DNA of 64,000 bases from Sycon ciliatum (GCF_964019385.1 NC_088655.1:25851864-25915863); one strand, 5' to 3'. Positions 12,064 through 22,247 are shown, counted from the stretch's first letter. Program-made: numbers and translations. The notes: generated from the sequence alone by a model not told the origin.

Positions 12064-12247
12064 TAACACAACAAAACAGGGAACTTGCACTAAAACGTAA
12101 AACTAAGGTTCTCCAAAGAAAAGAACCAACAATCCACCAACAGCTAAACAAGAGAACAGCAAAATGCGTAATGGGTCTTGCATTTGCTAGCTTGCTCCTA
12201 ACTAAGCACGCGCCAAGGTAGACTGATAACACGGCACACATACAGTT

Positions 12248-15079
12248 TCAGGAGCCATAGCGCTGCGGTGGCCTAATGGCAGATCTGTCTCGCAGTGACA
12301 TGCGGATGCTGCCATCCCCTATGTTGGGCTCAGGGCCTGGCAGCACTGATGCTGGCTGGTACAGATAACCACCATCTGTAGCCGCTGCACTGTCGTCCAT
12401 CGGCGCTGTTGGTTGGGCCATGTCACGGGCGACATCCCTCTTGATGATCTCCACGTTGACAATCTTCTCGGCTGAGCGTGGATCGGCAGCCCGAGTGATG
12501 ACAACTGTTGACGGCGACACAACGCGAACAATGCGCCACCCAGGCTCGTACGGTGCCAGGCATTTGCGGCTCCGGGAAGGCCGACGTAACAGCACCGCAT
12601 CCCCTACGCTGTACTCTGCTCCTTCGATCACGCTCTCTGTGTCGTTCCGGGAGAGCTCTTCGTTTACGAGGTCTCGCACACGTGCCGTCTTCTCTGCCAA
12701 GCTTTCAACCCAGCTTGACAAACTGAGGTCTTCTTCCTCGCGCTCGACCAGGAGGTTGCGTGGTTTCCATCCCATCATTGCGGCGCATGGCAAAATCCCA
12801 GTAGCACTGTGCGGCCGCACCCTGTAGTGGTAGAGCAGCATGCTCAGCTCTGTCTGCCAATCGCTGCTGTACTCGACCACTTTGCGGATAAGACCCAGCA
12901 GCGTGCGATTGAAGCGCTCGGCTCCCCCTTGGCTCTGAGGGTGGCGCACAGCTCCATGCCTCACATGTACGCCGAATATCGATAGCAGAGACGACACCAC
13001 ACAGTTAACAAACTCCGTGCCGTTGTCACATCGAATTACGCTTGGTGGGCCAAACCGGGTGCAAATACCAACAAGCGCCTCCGCGACACTGACACCATCA
13101 TGGCGGGCTAGGGGTACGACTTCCACCCACCGTGTGAACATGTCCACACACACGAGGACACAATGGTAGGAACTACTGCGGCTGGGCCCCAGCTCTAACG
13201 TATCAATCTGGATGACTTCCCACGGCCTGGTTGGTAGGTCGCTTCTCGCTGCCGGAGGGTTGGGCTCTCCTCGCGACGGGTTCGCTGCACGGCACGTCCC
13301 GCAGTCTCGGACGACTTCCTGGCAGCGGTGCGCTATCTGTGGGAAATGACAGCACTTCCGAAGACTGCCCCACATGGTCTCCCAGTTACCATGTCCGGTG
13401 TTGCGGTGAGCAGCACCGACGGCTTCACTCTGCAGTGCAGTAGGCAGGACCGGTACGATCACATCACCATCGACGGGGTCCACACGACTGAGGTACAGGA
13501 CGCCATCAATAACACGCAGCTGACCCTTCGATTTCTTGTACAGCTGGCTCATCACTTGCTTCCCATCCTGTAGCTGTGTCACTGTCAGCTGCACGTCCGC
13601 ATCTACTGCTTGGCACCCGCGGATAGACTGTATCGACGTTGGCCCCTTCATAGAGCTTGCTGGTAGCGCTGCTGCGATTTCACTTGCTTCCTCCCGACAG
13701 GGAGGCCATGAGGTCGGCACGCGGGTGAGCCGATCTGCAACGTTCGACTCCGAGGGGACCCACTCCACGGACACCGTCATGCCAGCAGCAGCCACAGTGT
13801 CCTGAAACACCTGCAGGCGGAGACGGACGAGAGACTCGTGGAGACCCCCGACCTTCACGCGATGAGTATTCTGCGAGACCGAGCGCAGCCACCCAGCAAC
13901 CGTCTTCGAGTCGGTCACGATGGTCAGGTTCTTGACGTCCCACCGGATGGCCATATCCAGCGCCTTCAGAGACGACTCGAGCTCCGCCACATTGATATGA
14001 CGCTGGTCTGCTTTGTCTCGCAACCATGAACCATCCTCGACAACCTTGCCATCCTGCGTCAGCACCGCGGCAATTGCCAGGTTGGATGCGTCACAATACG
14101 CTCGCCACGTACCCATCGTTGGGTCAGCGTACCACACTCCGCTAACGGGATCATCATTGCACAGGCGGTGAACAATGTCGCGGCAACACTTCAAGACAGC
14201 TTCCGGTACAGCCTGATCCCATGCCACCTCTGACGTGCAGGCAAGGCGCTTGACATACGAACACGATGGGCGCAGCCAGGCACACACAGGGTAGTGCCCA
14301 ATCACTCTGCCACACCAACTAAACAGTTCACGCTTCGTTGGTTTGTCGGGTAGCTGTAGAGACACACCTTCGCGACGCGTCCACGACACACTCCCCTCGT
14401 CATCAGCCTGAAGTTGCAGACCTAGCACACGCGCACTCACGGCTGGCTCAGCCGGTTTGGTTGGCAGGCCATACTCCAGGAGCCGCGACTTGGTGCGGTC
14501 GACGAGCTGCTCTGGGACGTAGAGATCATCCACGTAGTTGTCTACGCCAGCGAGATCACGCGTGGCCCACTTCACGATCAAGTCCATTGCCTTTGGAGCC
14601 ACGGACAGCCCGAAGCCCATCCGCTCCAGGACGTACACTTCGCCACGCCACACCACGCACTGATAACGCCACAAATCGGGATGAATGCGTACCTGTAGGT
14701 ACGCTTTGCTGATATCCAGCAGCTGATACGCTTGCGGAACGCCCGCTTGACGCCACCTCCGTAGTGTCTCGCCACATGCCGGAGCGTCGGTGCCAGGGTG
14801 CGACCTCAGCTTCTGGTTGAGGAGCCTGTAGTCGAGGCAGGGCCGAACTGGCGTTGATGCCCTATGCTCCTGCGTAGCAGCAAGCAGAGGCAGCACACAT
14901 CTCGGCTCACCATGCTTCTCGACGTCATGCTTCACTAGCCAGCCGTTGCCGAGCCATTTTTCAACCTCATCTCCAAATAGCTGTTCCTGCTCCTTGGAGA
15001 GCTTGGATCGTGGGTACTCTCCAAGGCCTGACCTGATGCACGTAGTCGGCTCCGTCTTGTCCGCCCATTGCCACCGCAC
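12248..15079 (-). CDS. pol: Retrotransposon pol: RT, RNase H, integrase
   Basis: The open frame is 943 codons. Reverse transcriptase occupies roughly residues 60-260, with CLDYRLLN and the catalytic YVDDL (about 182-186). RNase H follows, with AYCDAS, NVAELESS and TDSKTV carrying its acidic residues. The integrase has an HHCC-type zinc segment (HRNTGHGNW through CGTC) and the catalytic core IDTLE, CDNGTEF and GGAERFNRTL. A C-terminal tail completes it. There is no ATG at the start: the first codon is GTG, one codon after the gag TGA stop and in the same frame as gag. Pol is therefore most likely made as a gag-pol fusion by stop-codon readthrough, unless that stop is a recent mutation. All catalytic residues look intact. 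Confidence 0.92.
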   Translation of the reverse strand: MRWQWADKTEPTTCIRSGLGEYPRSKLSKEQEQLFGDEVEKWLGNGWLVKHDVEKHGEPRCVLPLLAATQEHRASTPVRPCLDYRLLNQKLRSHPGTDAPACGETLRRWRQAGVPQAYQLLDISKAYLQVRIHPDLWRYQCVVWRGEVYVLERMGFGLSVAPKAMDLIVKWATRDLAGVDNYVDDLYVPEQLVDRTKSRLLEYGLPTKPAEPAVSARVLGLQLQADDEGSVSWTRREGVSLQLPDKPTKRELFSWCGRVIGHYPVCAWLRPSCSYVKRLACTSEVAWDQAVPEAVLKCCRDIVHRLCNDDPVSGVWYADPTMGTWRAYCDASNLAIAAVLTQDGKVVEDGSWLRDKADQRHINVAELESSLKALDMAIRWDVKNLTIVTDSKTVAGWLRSVSQNTHRVKVGGLHESLVRLRLQVFQDTVAAAGMTVSVEWVPSESNVADRLTRVPTSWPPCREEASEIAAALPASSMKGPTSIQSIRGCQAVDADVQLTVTQLQDGKQVMSQLYKKSKGQLRVIDGVLYLSRVDPVDGDVIVPVLPTALQSEAVGAAHRNTGHGNWETMWGSLRKCCHFPQIAHRCQEVVRDCGTCRAANPSRGEPNPPAARSDLPTRPWEVIQIDTLELGPSRSSSYHCVLVCVDMFTRWVEVVPLARHDGVSVAEALVGICTRFGPPSVIRCDNGTEFVNCVVSSLLSIFGVHVRHGAVRHPQSQGGAERFNRTLLGLIRKVVEYSSDWQTELSMLLYHYRVRPHSATGILPCAAMMGWKPRNLLVEREEEDLSLSSWVESLAEKTARVRDLVNEELSRNDTESVIEGAEYSVGDAVLLRRPSRSRKCLAPYEPGWRIVRVVSPSTVVITRAADPRSAEKIVNVEIIKRDVARDMAQPTAPMDDSAAATDGGYLYQPASVLPGPEPNIGDGSIRMSLRDRSAIRPPQRYGS

Positions 15080-15082
15080 CTT

Positions 15083-16537
15083 TCACGCCTTGTCAGCCGT
15101 ACTCCACCGGAGGATCATATCTGATGCCCACAGCACAACATCGCCATTGCTGAGCTTCTCCACGTCCGCGTGGTGAAAGTCTTCAGCGACGGCTCGTGCT
15201 TCCGACTCGGGGCGTGATGGATGCTCATCTGGGGTGCTCGACGCCAGTACCAATGGGCATGCAGCATTGACGGTCCCGAATACAACCCCCACCAGTTCTC
15301 CTGCGTCATACTGCATATGCACACCACCCAGAGTCTCGATGCTGTTAACTCCAATCAGCACATCAGCCTCCACGACAGACAGGTCGTCCACCACCAGCAT
15401 GTCAGTCTCGGTCTCACGTAGGCGAACCACAGCACTATCCAGCCGTGAGATTGTACACTCCACGACGCCACGGACATCCACCGGACTGCCATCGATCGCA
15501 TTAATTGTCGATGACGTAGGCCTGATATCCAAAGCTAGGTCGGTTGCCAGGGCGCTAGCTACAAGGGAGCGGGATGCACATGTGTCCACAGCAGCTACTA
15601 CACGCTTGCTTGGACCGCCGGACCATTTGATGTCCACAAAGATCCGTGGCAGACTGTCACCTCCACTGCTCAGGCATAACACCTTGGAGTCACCATGATC
15701 ACCAGAGTGCACAGGAGCAGCGGCTGCACTCCCACCCCGCTGCTTCTTCTGCTTGAAGGCCTTGAACTCCGCACAATCTCTCATCATATGCCCAGCCTCG
15801 TCGCAGAATAAACACGTCAGCTGACTGTGTTTGGCTTGCTTGTGGCTACCGGTGCCACTACTCGTGCTCGCAGGGCAGTTCCGCTTAAAGTAGCCAACTT
15901 GACCACACTTGTAACACAGGACACGTCTTGCGGAGTCGCGACCTGCACCTGCTGCAGCGGTCATCCTGGAAGAGCCTGATGGAGCCCGATCGTCTAGAGC
16001 ACCGTAGCTCACTGCTGCCACACCGGGCTTCATCGATCGCTCCACGCTTCTAAGCCGCCTGACGTACTCCACGCAATCGTCGATGGTGTCCGTTTTTCCA
16101 CTCATACGGAGCTCCTTCGCAAACTGAGAGGGGAGCCCGGAAAGAAACTGCCCGATCACTATATTATTCTTCCCGTCAGCATCAACCTGCTCACCAGACA
16201 AGGTGAGAAGCATCTTCAAGTCCGCTGCGAAGTTGTCCACCGACTCGTCTCCCCGCAAGATCCTGGACGTAAACATCGAGTATGCTTGATCCGGTGCCAT
16301 CCCAAAAGCGGCGGTCAGCTTTGCTTTCACATCGGCCGGCTTCTTCTGATCCGCTGCCGCCATCTCGTTCCACACGGTGAACGCCTCACCCTCGAGATAG
16401 AGCGGTAGATTCGCCATCTTCTTTTCGTCCGAGTCCCACTTCTGCAAGTCCGCGACAACTGAGAACTTCGCCCAGAATTTGCTCAGGTCGTCCCGACCCC
16501 CGCGGAACGGTCTCAAGAAGCATTCGACTTTGGCCAT
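15083..16537 (-). CDS. gag: Retrotransposon gag with zinc knuckles and protease
   Basis: The 484-residue frame starts at a true ATG shortly after the primer-binding site. The first 170 residues resemble a retrotransposon Gag capsid region. Two zinc knuckles follow: CYKCGQVGYFKRNC (208-221), in which Tyr replaces the usual His, and the canonical CLFCDEAGHMMRDC (242-255). A retropepsin-like motif AVDTCASRSLV (about 316-326) has DTC where DTG/DSG is usual. The frame ends in TGA, and pol continues in the same frame directly after it. Known family members package the RNA and process the polyprotein. The DTC variant and the single stop are the oddities. Confidence 0.9.
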   Translation of the reverse strand: MAKVECFLRPFRGGRDDLSKFWAKFSVVADLQKWDSDEKKMANLPLYLEGEAFTVWNEMAAADQKKPADVKAKLTAAFGMAPDQAYSMFTSRILRGDESVDNFAADLKMLLTLSGEQVDADGKNNIVIGQFLSGLPSQFAKELRMSGKTDTIDDCVEYVRRLRSVERSMKPGVAAVSYGALDDRAPSGSSRMTAAAGAGRDSARRVLCYKCGQVGYFKRNCPASTSSGTGSHKQAKHSQLTCLFCDEAGHMMRDCAEFKAFKQKKQRGGSAAAAPVHSGDHGDSKVLCLSSGGDSLPRIFVDIKWSGGPSKRVVAAVDTCASRSLVASALATDLALDIRPTSSTINAIDGSPVDVRGVVECTISRLDSAVVRLRETETDMLVVDDLSVVEADVLIGVNSIETLGGVHMQYDAGELVGVVFGTVNAACPLVLASSTPDEHPSRPESEARAVAEDFHHADVEKLSNGDVVLWASDMILRWSTADKA

Positions 16538-16593
16538 CTCGCACTGCTACCCAATTCGCCCGACTAATCCGAGTTACAACACAAACTCCTGAG

Positions 16594-16611
16594 TCCCGGG
16601 TTTCGGCACCA
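16594..16611 (-). promoter_or_regulatory. Primer-binding site, tRNA-Phe
   Basis: On the minus strand TGGTGCCGAAACCCGGGA begins eight bases after the 5' LTR. It is complementary to the 3' end of animal tRNA-Phe, whose acceptor stem starts GCCGAAA (tRNA sequence recalled, not searched). Confidence 0.85.
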
Positions 16612-16619
16612 AAAAGTGC

Positions 16620-16988
16620 TGTAACCGAATGGCGCCTAGTAGCATGCACTATGATCCGACACACCGCCAAAGACAACAACCGACCGTTCCTTCTTCCTTC
16701 TAAGATTCTGTTGAGTAAGAAAAGTGTACGGTATTATATGTGACCAAAAAGATACAGTGAAAGAAAAGCCTAGCAAAGCATTGCAAGGCACGTTGGTTCG
16801 GCTGCGTTGGTTCAGCTGCACGCTAGTGCAAACATGCAGATCGACAATGTTGGGCGGAAACCAAACACCACAACATTTCCAGAAACTAACTTGTTCACAC
16901 CTACATACAATCATGAGTCCATACCGTGTCTGGTCTGGTTTGTTATGTTAGCAACCTAGAATGCATTGAACACATGGATTCGATCACA
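16620..16988 (-). repeat. 5' LTR
   Basis: Direct repeat of 11683-12051. It should hold the element's promoter and polyadenylation signals; none is singled out. Confidence 0.95.
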
Positions 16989-17085
16989 TTTGTCAATACT
17001 ATAAGTACAGAATTAGCACTCCCCAGCTACTGGTATGTGAATGCATAGCTCATACCGTACTGCCATGTGTGCTATAGTGGCTTAC

Positions 17086-17242
17086 CAGCAATGCAACCGA
17101 TGGTAAGCTGTGCAGCATCTCATCACTGGCCAGCAGTGGAGAGAGGTAGGCCGGCGAAGCATTCAGGATGGTGGCATGACGTTGGTGGATGCCCGACTGC
17201 AGCTGTGACAGGTGACCGGTGTTCGGGTGATACTCTGGCGTG
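17086..17242 (-). CDS. LIPE: Hormone-sensitive lipase-like, penultimate exon
   Basis: On the minus strand the exon follows a strong acceptor (CTTCTCTTGTCCTGTCCAG, phase 2) and ends at the donor CTG|GTAAGC (phase 0), which fits the phase-0 start of the last exon at 8141. The translation ends AYLSPLLASDEMLHSLPSVALL, which aligns with the HSL segment just before the catalytic Asp loop. The sequence upstream in the exon corresponds to the end of the variable regulatory module. The preceding recognised exon ends in phase 0, so at least one intervening exon is unaccounted for. Confidence 0.75.
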
Positions 17243-17980
17243 CTGGACAGGACAAGAGAAGAACACCATGAACTGGTACTCACAGAGCAATCAGCGTTGC
17301 GGAGTACATCCACAGCATAGCTAGCAGTGCGAGCACAGAGAGACCGAGAGAGTGGATTCCGATGACTTTAAGGAGACTATCAAGGGCAAAGGCAAGTCAC
17401 ACGGTCCACGGCCACCAAACACCTGCCTCTAGTCACAGAGCTCTCTGTCCTCATCCATCACCAACGTTGCATCAGATAAAGAAAGCAGGACAAAGGAAGC
17501 GACGCAGTTTTGTTTCAATTGCAGGTGATGAAAATCAAAGCTTGAGGTGATGTGCACACAGCTACCCAGAAAGTGACAAAACCATACAATGCTGCTCAAT
17601 GAAATCCGGTTGTGCACAGCATACACAGCTACCCAGAAAGTGACAAAATCACAGCTAACCAGACAGTGACAAAGTCACAGCAAAGCACTTTAAAGTACAG
17701 TGCTGCTCAATGAAATCCGGTCACGTGAGTCAAGTTTGCGCCTTGCACCATTTCGCAGCCCAATGTTCGCAGGTCTAGGGCTGCGCAACGCCCGGCACGT
17801 ACTTGAGTGACGCGACTGGATGTCATGGAGCAGCAATGTACTATTGTATATGGGGCCAAATGAAAACCTGGTGCACATCCGTGTTACACACATGATACAG
17901 TATCTTTTTATTGGCTAGGGCAGCGGAGAAATGGATGGAGCATGGCAGCAAAGCACACCCATTTGTTTCCAATGACCTAC
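17243..17980. other. Lipase intronic region; serine exon not found
   Basis: The exon with the GDSAGG nucleophile elbow is expected here, but I find nothing like it on the minus strand. A partly duplicated block is present: CTACCCAGAAAGTGACAAAA at about 17561 and 17620, and GCTCAATGAAATCCGGT at about 17593 and 17705. Confidence 0.5.
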
Positions 17981-18064
17981 CACATGTGACTGTGACGTTT
18001 GCGCCAGAAACCCTCCACCATGGAAGTAAATGATGACTGCCTTAGAAGGCTCAGAGCTGGCACT
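17981..18064 (-). CDS. LIPE: Hormone-sensitive lipase-like, HGGG oxyanion exon
   Basis: An 84-base, 28-codon minus-strand exon has a textbook acceptor (CTCTTTTTGCTGCAG) and the donor GTAGGT. Its translation includes KAVIIYFHGGGFLAQTSQSH, the oxyanion-hole motif of the HSL family and a very close match to vertebrate HSL. Both borders are phase 0. In known HSL this segment is separated by about 170 residues from the N-terminal-domain sequence found in the exon just upstream (18406-18869), so coding appears to be missing on both sides. Confidence 0.85.
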
Positions 18065-18405
18065 CTGCAGCAAAAAGAGAGTGTTGAGCATGGTACAGAA
18101 CAAATCGTCAACGTCAACCGCACATGGCATGCTAAAACTTTTTTTTTTTTTGAAACTCGGATGTTTTTTCTTCTTTTTTTCTCTACAAAATCCACATTAT
18201 CTCCAGACACTGGGGTGAATAATGGAGTATGCATGTGGTGGTGGGGCCCATTAAGCTCAGCCGACCAGAGGTCTCGGCTTTATAGCTCCATGGACGCACC
18301 AAAGGGGGATCGGGTAGGAGTATTCAAAAGACCACGGACAGCTATTGTACTCTACGGTCGCAGAGCACACATACAAATGTCACCTTACTTCTCACAGTGA
18401 CTTAC
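18065..18405. other. Lipase intron; LINE 3'-end hairpin fragment
   Basis: At 18260-18276 the minus strand reads CCGAGACCTCTGGTCGG. This stem also occurs at about 20871 and 41039 next to AATAAATAAA tails, so it probably marks a LINE or SINE 3' end. No exon is recognised. Confidence 0.5.
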
Positions 18406-18869
18406 ATGAAGGCCGAGGCACCGTCCATAGAAGCTTCTCCGCTCCATACTCTCAGCAGTGTCCAGAAAGTCGTCCGGAAACTGAGTATGATCAACGATCA
18501 GGTCGCCAGTCTTGTCCACTTGCACGACAGCGTAGATGACTAAAAAAGCTGCGCGTGATCCCTGAGCAGCTCTGAATGTTCTTCAAGTGCTGACACAGCC
18601 TGTGCGAAATCTCTCTTAGTATTCGATGACGGAAGCAGTGACTTGATGTCATCAAGCACCAATGTACACGTGGAGAATATGGATACACTAGATCGCAGTC
18701 CGTTGCTGGCTACACCCGGGTAAGCATTGTAGCGGGAACATTGCTGCAGCAAGTAAGGGATGGTGCTGAGCAACGACCCGATCGCAGCGCACAGCATATG
18801 ACAAGCGGAAGCCAATCGGGACCTCTGCTCCGGGCTCAGTGCTCCGCCACCGTTGCTGCGCTGTTCCTG
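18406..18869 (-). pseudogene. LIPE: Hormone-sensitive lipase-like, N-terminal exon (frameshifted)
   Basis: The minus-strand translation begins QEQRSNGGGALSPEQRSRL after a possible acceptor at 18870. It continues through SNGLRSSVSIFSTC, like the HSL N-terminal domain, and runs to HAQLF and a TAG at 18540. The downstream part is in another frame and includes ERRSFYGRCLGLH, a strong match to HSL, ending at the donor GTAAGTCAC (phase 0). The two frames meet at a run of six T on the minus strand (about 18541-18546), so one missing T would explain the break. It may be an assembly homopolymer error or a real lesion. With the missing serine exon, a pseudogene is possible. Confidence 0.65.
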
Positions 18870-19220
18870 CTAGCATGCTGGAGACGCTGCACTTGCGCTA
18901 GCAGCCCTTGCAACGCTGCGGTTGTGACACGTGGTGGAGCGGAATAGTGACGCGCTGCACTGCGTGAGCAGTGGGCATTGCCAGTGACGGTGTGTCACCA
19001 GCGACGCAGTGTACTCGCCACTACCTGTGTCCGCTACACTCACCAAGTTCCTGGTACTGACAACAGCTACTGAGCAGGGAGCACCGGTATGCTGTTTAAC
19101 CACACAGCTACACGGTGCAGCTGGGCAAGACGCCGAACTGATACAGTGGGAGCGAGAAAGCAGCCGCTGTGTAGCAACGACAGGTCGAGTGGCGTTACGT
19201 GCTACTGTTGATGCCGCCAT
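18870..19220 (-). other. Open frame upstream of lipase, uncertain exon
   Basis: An ATG-started minus-strand frame of 116 codons, rich in Ala, Ser, Arg and Cys, ends at 18870, right where the lipase exon begins in another frame. It could include a 5' exon of the lipase-like gene, but I recognise no domain. Confidence 0.2.
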
Positions 19221-20295
19221 AACAAGAAGCTAAGCAATAAGAGTCCCTTGCCAGGGCAGGCAGTCCAATTGGTTTCAAAGGTCAGGCAAAATCACAAGTC
19301 CTGCGGAGCACGTACACGAACACATGTTCAAAGCGCATGCAAGGCAATTGCAAGCGCATACACACACAAAACAGTTGTGCACGGCACATTCAAAGTACAC
19401 ACTGCTCACACATGAAGACACATAAGCACATATGCGCGCGCACGCGCACACACACACCGACACACAAGCAAACAGAGAGACAGACACACACACAGATGAG
19501 ACTCTGACCAAACACATGTACTAGTAAAAGACCGCATGCACAATGTCAATGTGATGCACACCTCCAAGACGGAATGGGCGCTTTCAATAGTACACATACT
19601 ACTTCTGGTGCTTTGAAGATCCAGAAAACCCCAGTGTAACACCGGCTTTAGCCTACAGGTTTGTACACACTGTGGGTGACATTGCATACAAGTAGATCAG
19701 CACATCTAGTACGATTGTTCTTCCACTTCAAGAATCGTCCCTTCGTTTCACAGCACAGAATAGCTGTCTCTCAGCTGGTAATCAGTAGGGACATTCTCTA
19801 CTTGCGAAGACTGAGTGATCGCCAGCACTCGCCCTTTCCTTCCACAAGCGATGTATAGAATAATAATATCACTGTTCGAGTATTTTTTTTCTTTCAAATC
19901 TGAGACCATTGACAGGATCGGAAGGAGAGCTCTACTGCAAGCCAGAAGTCAGGCTGGCGTCAGGCTGTCGTGAAAAGTAACGAATTCAAACCGCTCCTCA
20001 ACAAAATCATTACAGTTAGCAAAGAAGCTAGTTCCAACCAATCCAAGTAGGGTGACTTTCAGGAACTAATCCAACGTCTTGTTCATTCAAAGACAGTGCT
20101 TTTTTCGCTTCTGCACTGACTCTGTCTTTGAGTTACGAGATGTATGCGCTCAGCCGCTCACCTGGGTCACGGCGAAGTGTCTCATTCGCTCTCCCTGCTC
20201 TCCGCAGCCTACAACGCTTTGCGCTGGTAGTCTGGTACATGGTGGCTGTCGCGTGCGCGCGCACTCCTGGTTGCGGTATTTTACGACTCCCTGCT
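19221..20295. other. No gene; CA-rich and unique sequence
   Basis: Bases 19310-19500 are a degenerate CA/GC-rich tract that produces Cys/Val frames. The rest shows no recognisable coding, RNA gene or transposon end. Confidence 0.5.
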
Positions 20296-20600
20296 AGTAA
20301 GTAACCTGCAGGCACGGCCCGGTGACCAGGTGACTGGTACATGTTGTTGTTGTTGTTGTTGTAGAAGTTTATTTAACGTCGCACCACAAACAGGCGATTT
20401 CGCCTCCTTTGATACAATCATGTGGACGACAGAAGGAATGAGAGAGAGAGAGGGGGGGGGGGGGGGGACAGAAGTATGGAGAGAGGAAGGGTAGAAATAA
20501 AATAAGCAATCAACCTCAGGGCTACACCAAAGCAAAAACGGAATGGGAACATACTATTATACAAAATAGCTTCATACATATATTGCAAAACACGGGCCAC
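20296..20600 (-). mobile_element. LINE 3'-end fragment with (CAA)n tail
   Basis: Bases 20341-20361 are (TTG)n, the minus-strand image of a (CAA)n tail. They are followed by 3'-UTR-like sequence laid out as at 33076 onward (TTGTTG, then a short AT-rich stretch, then 'CGCA/CGCACCACAAACAGGCGAT'). It looks like a severely 5'-truncated LINE. A G-rich run lies at 20451-20468. Bases 20296-20340 resemble the inner arm of the foldback element near 50160. Confidence 0.5.
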
Positions 20601-21033
20601 AGACAGGCTATGATCTCTGCCAACACACCAGCCTAATTATACTGACCGCACTCCAGCTCCCCTCTACCCCTTTTTGATCCACTTCGCTCAGCCTTAAAAT
20701 CCGATTATCAGTTCACTCCATCTTTCTACGGTGCACTGCTTTTACTACTGTTTTGTCCTATCTCAATCTCAAATTCTCCCCATTATCGTTTGCAAAGCCG
20801 GTGCTTCCCTCTTGGATGCACATGTTTCTTTTCTCCTATGTATCGGCGCACAGGAGTAACGATGATCCCGAGACCTTTGGTCGGAGGAGTTACTTTTGCC
20901 CCGCCCCCACTTCCATCCAATATGCCACCGCCCCCACTGTGCAGCATCTGATGGTACTGTGGTATTCAGTAAAAAAATAAATAAATAAAAAACTCTTCTT
21001 CAGTCCGCTATCACAGAAACACACTAGTACATG
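20601..21033. other. LINE/SINE-like 3' tail, no gene
   Basis: At 20871-20887 CCGAGACCTTTGGTCGG forms a short hairpin, followed about 80 bases on by AAAAAATAAATAAATAAAA. The same arrangement occurs at 41039-41165. No coding is seen. Confidence 0.5.
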
Positions 21034-21041
21034 GTGTACGC

Positions 21042-21420
21042 TAGGGCTGAAACGATCATTTACCGAATAATCGAGTACTCGTTTGATTACCGATTACGAT
21101 TATTTTGCGTTTTTTAAATTTGTGTCCAGAAAGTACTGTAAACCCTCGTTTTGTGAAGTTTGAATCAGTTTCCGCCGGGAGTATGCAGTTGCCAGGGGTA
21201 TGGTTCATGTTCTGAGGTTAAATTGACTTCGAAACGGCCATGTTTCGGAGCTACCCTTTCACTAATGCAGATTTGTTGGTATTATGAAGCCATAGTTTGT
21301 GGAAACAGAGTAATGTTTGCACAGAATTATGACTCTGTTTGCTAACGATTATAATCGATTACTCGATCGTTAAGCTAAAAAGTAATCGATACGTGAAAAT
21401 CCCCGATCGTTTCAGCCCTA
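21042..21420. mobile_element. Non-autonomous hAT element, 8-bp target duplication
   Basis: The terminal inverted repeats TAGGGCTGAAACGATC and GATCGTTTCAGCCCTA are perfect. They are flanked by the eight-base duplication GTGTACGC (21034-21041, 21421-21428). It is 379 bases long, non-coding and has ATTA/TAAT-rich subterminal sequence. Confidence 0.93.
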
Positions 21421-21428
21421 GTGTACGC

Positions 21429-22247
21429 AAAAGACAGGGAAGAGCACGCAAGCGCTGTGCCTGTCGCTCACCCGCCACTTTACGACACTCCCGCCGCGCA
21501 AGCTACGGCGGATAAAACTCTATCAACCCCATCGTGCTCCTCAACGCTCCGCTTTGGCGGAGGGAATGCAAATGCAGCACGCCATATGAAATTTTAGATG
21601 TTCTTGTCCGAGTTGAAGCGACGTTCGCTTGTACAAGTAGAGCTATCGTGGATCGCTGACAGGCCGCTGAATGTCTCCTGTCAAGTACACTCGTGGATTT
21701 GGGGCACATTCAATGCGGCCCAGTGCGGGTGTATTTGAATATTAGTTTAGTTTACATCAATATCAAATTGTTGTATAGCAGGGTGTCGTTGCCTCCTCCA
21801 TGATCCATCATCGACCCCAGCGATTGCGTGGATGCCTGCCGTTGCAGTGAGGGTGTGGTAGAGTACTCTACTACTCCCTGGTTGCAGTCCTAGTGTTGCA
21901 TACTCTGGTGGACGCATTGCTTGAAGAGAGACTGGAAGGAGAGAGTTGGAGATCATCCGCGATCGGGGCCCATGAGTTGGGAGACGGATTCTCTCACCAA
22001 CTATCCACTCATAACGATGCAGTATCGTTTGCGAGATCTCCAGAACGTATAGTTCATTGGCAAAGAAGAACAATATGAAAACTAAATACCAAACGGCAAC
22101 CAAACAACACCATAACCATGATAACTACTTGGTGCAGAAGTAGCACACCAAACTCCAAAGCCATCACCATGCAGGTTCCGCCAAAGAGGATCCGCGAAAG
22201 CGGAGGTTCCGCTCGCATTTTTTTGGCGTAGCGAAATCCAAACTTTC
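21429..22247. other. No clear gene; dispersed repeat copy
   Basis: Bases 21740-21812 repeat 7262-7335. A minus-strand frame (21747-22103) has a hydrophobic start but no recognised domain. Just before 22248 is GC-rich sequence inverted relative to that beyond 22315, suggesting the palindrome is the core of a larger foldback. Confidence 0.45.

Larger units (their letters stand above)
11683..16988 (-). mobile_element. Complete young LTR retrotransposon (Ty3/Gypsy-like)
   Basis: A 5306-base element on the minus strand is bounded by two 369-base LTRs that differ at only two positions I can see (A/G near 11735/16672 and A/T near 11967/16904). It is flanked by the four-base target duplication TTTG (11679-11682 and 16989-16992). 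It contains a tRNA-Phe-type primer-binding site, gag with zinc knuckles, a protease-like motif, reverse transcriptase, RNase H, integrase and a purine-rich tract, in the RT-RNaseH-IN order of the Ty3/Gypsy group. Near-identical LTRs and open frames indicate a very recent insertion. It lies in the last intron of the lipase-like gene, in the same orientation. Confidence 0.95.

Noticed and set aside
12420..14777. Open frames on the plus strand and other frames over pol
   Set aside because: Shadows of the well-supported minus-strand pol gene.
15079..15079. Independent start codon for pol
   Set aside because: The codon is GTG in frame with gag directly after its stop; a fusion by readthrough or a mutated stop is more likely.
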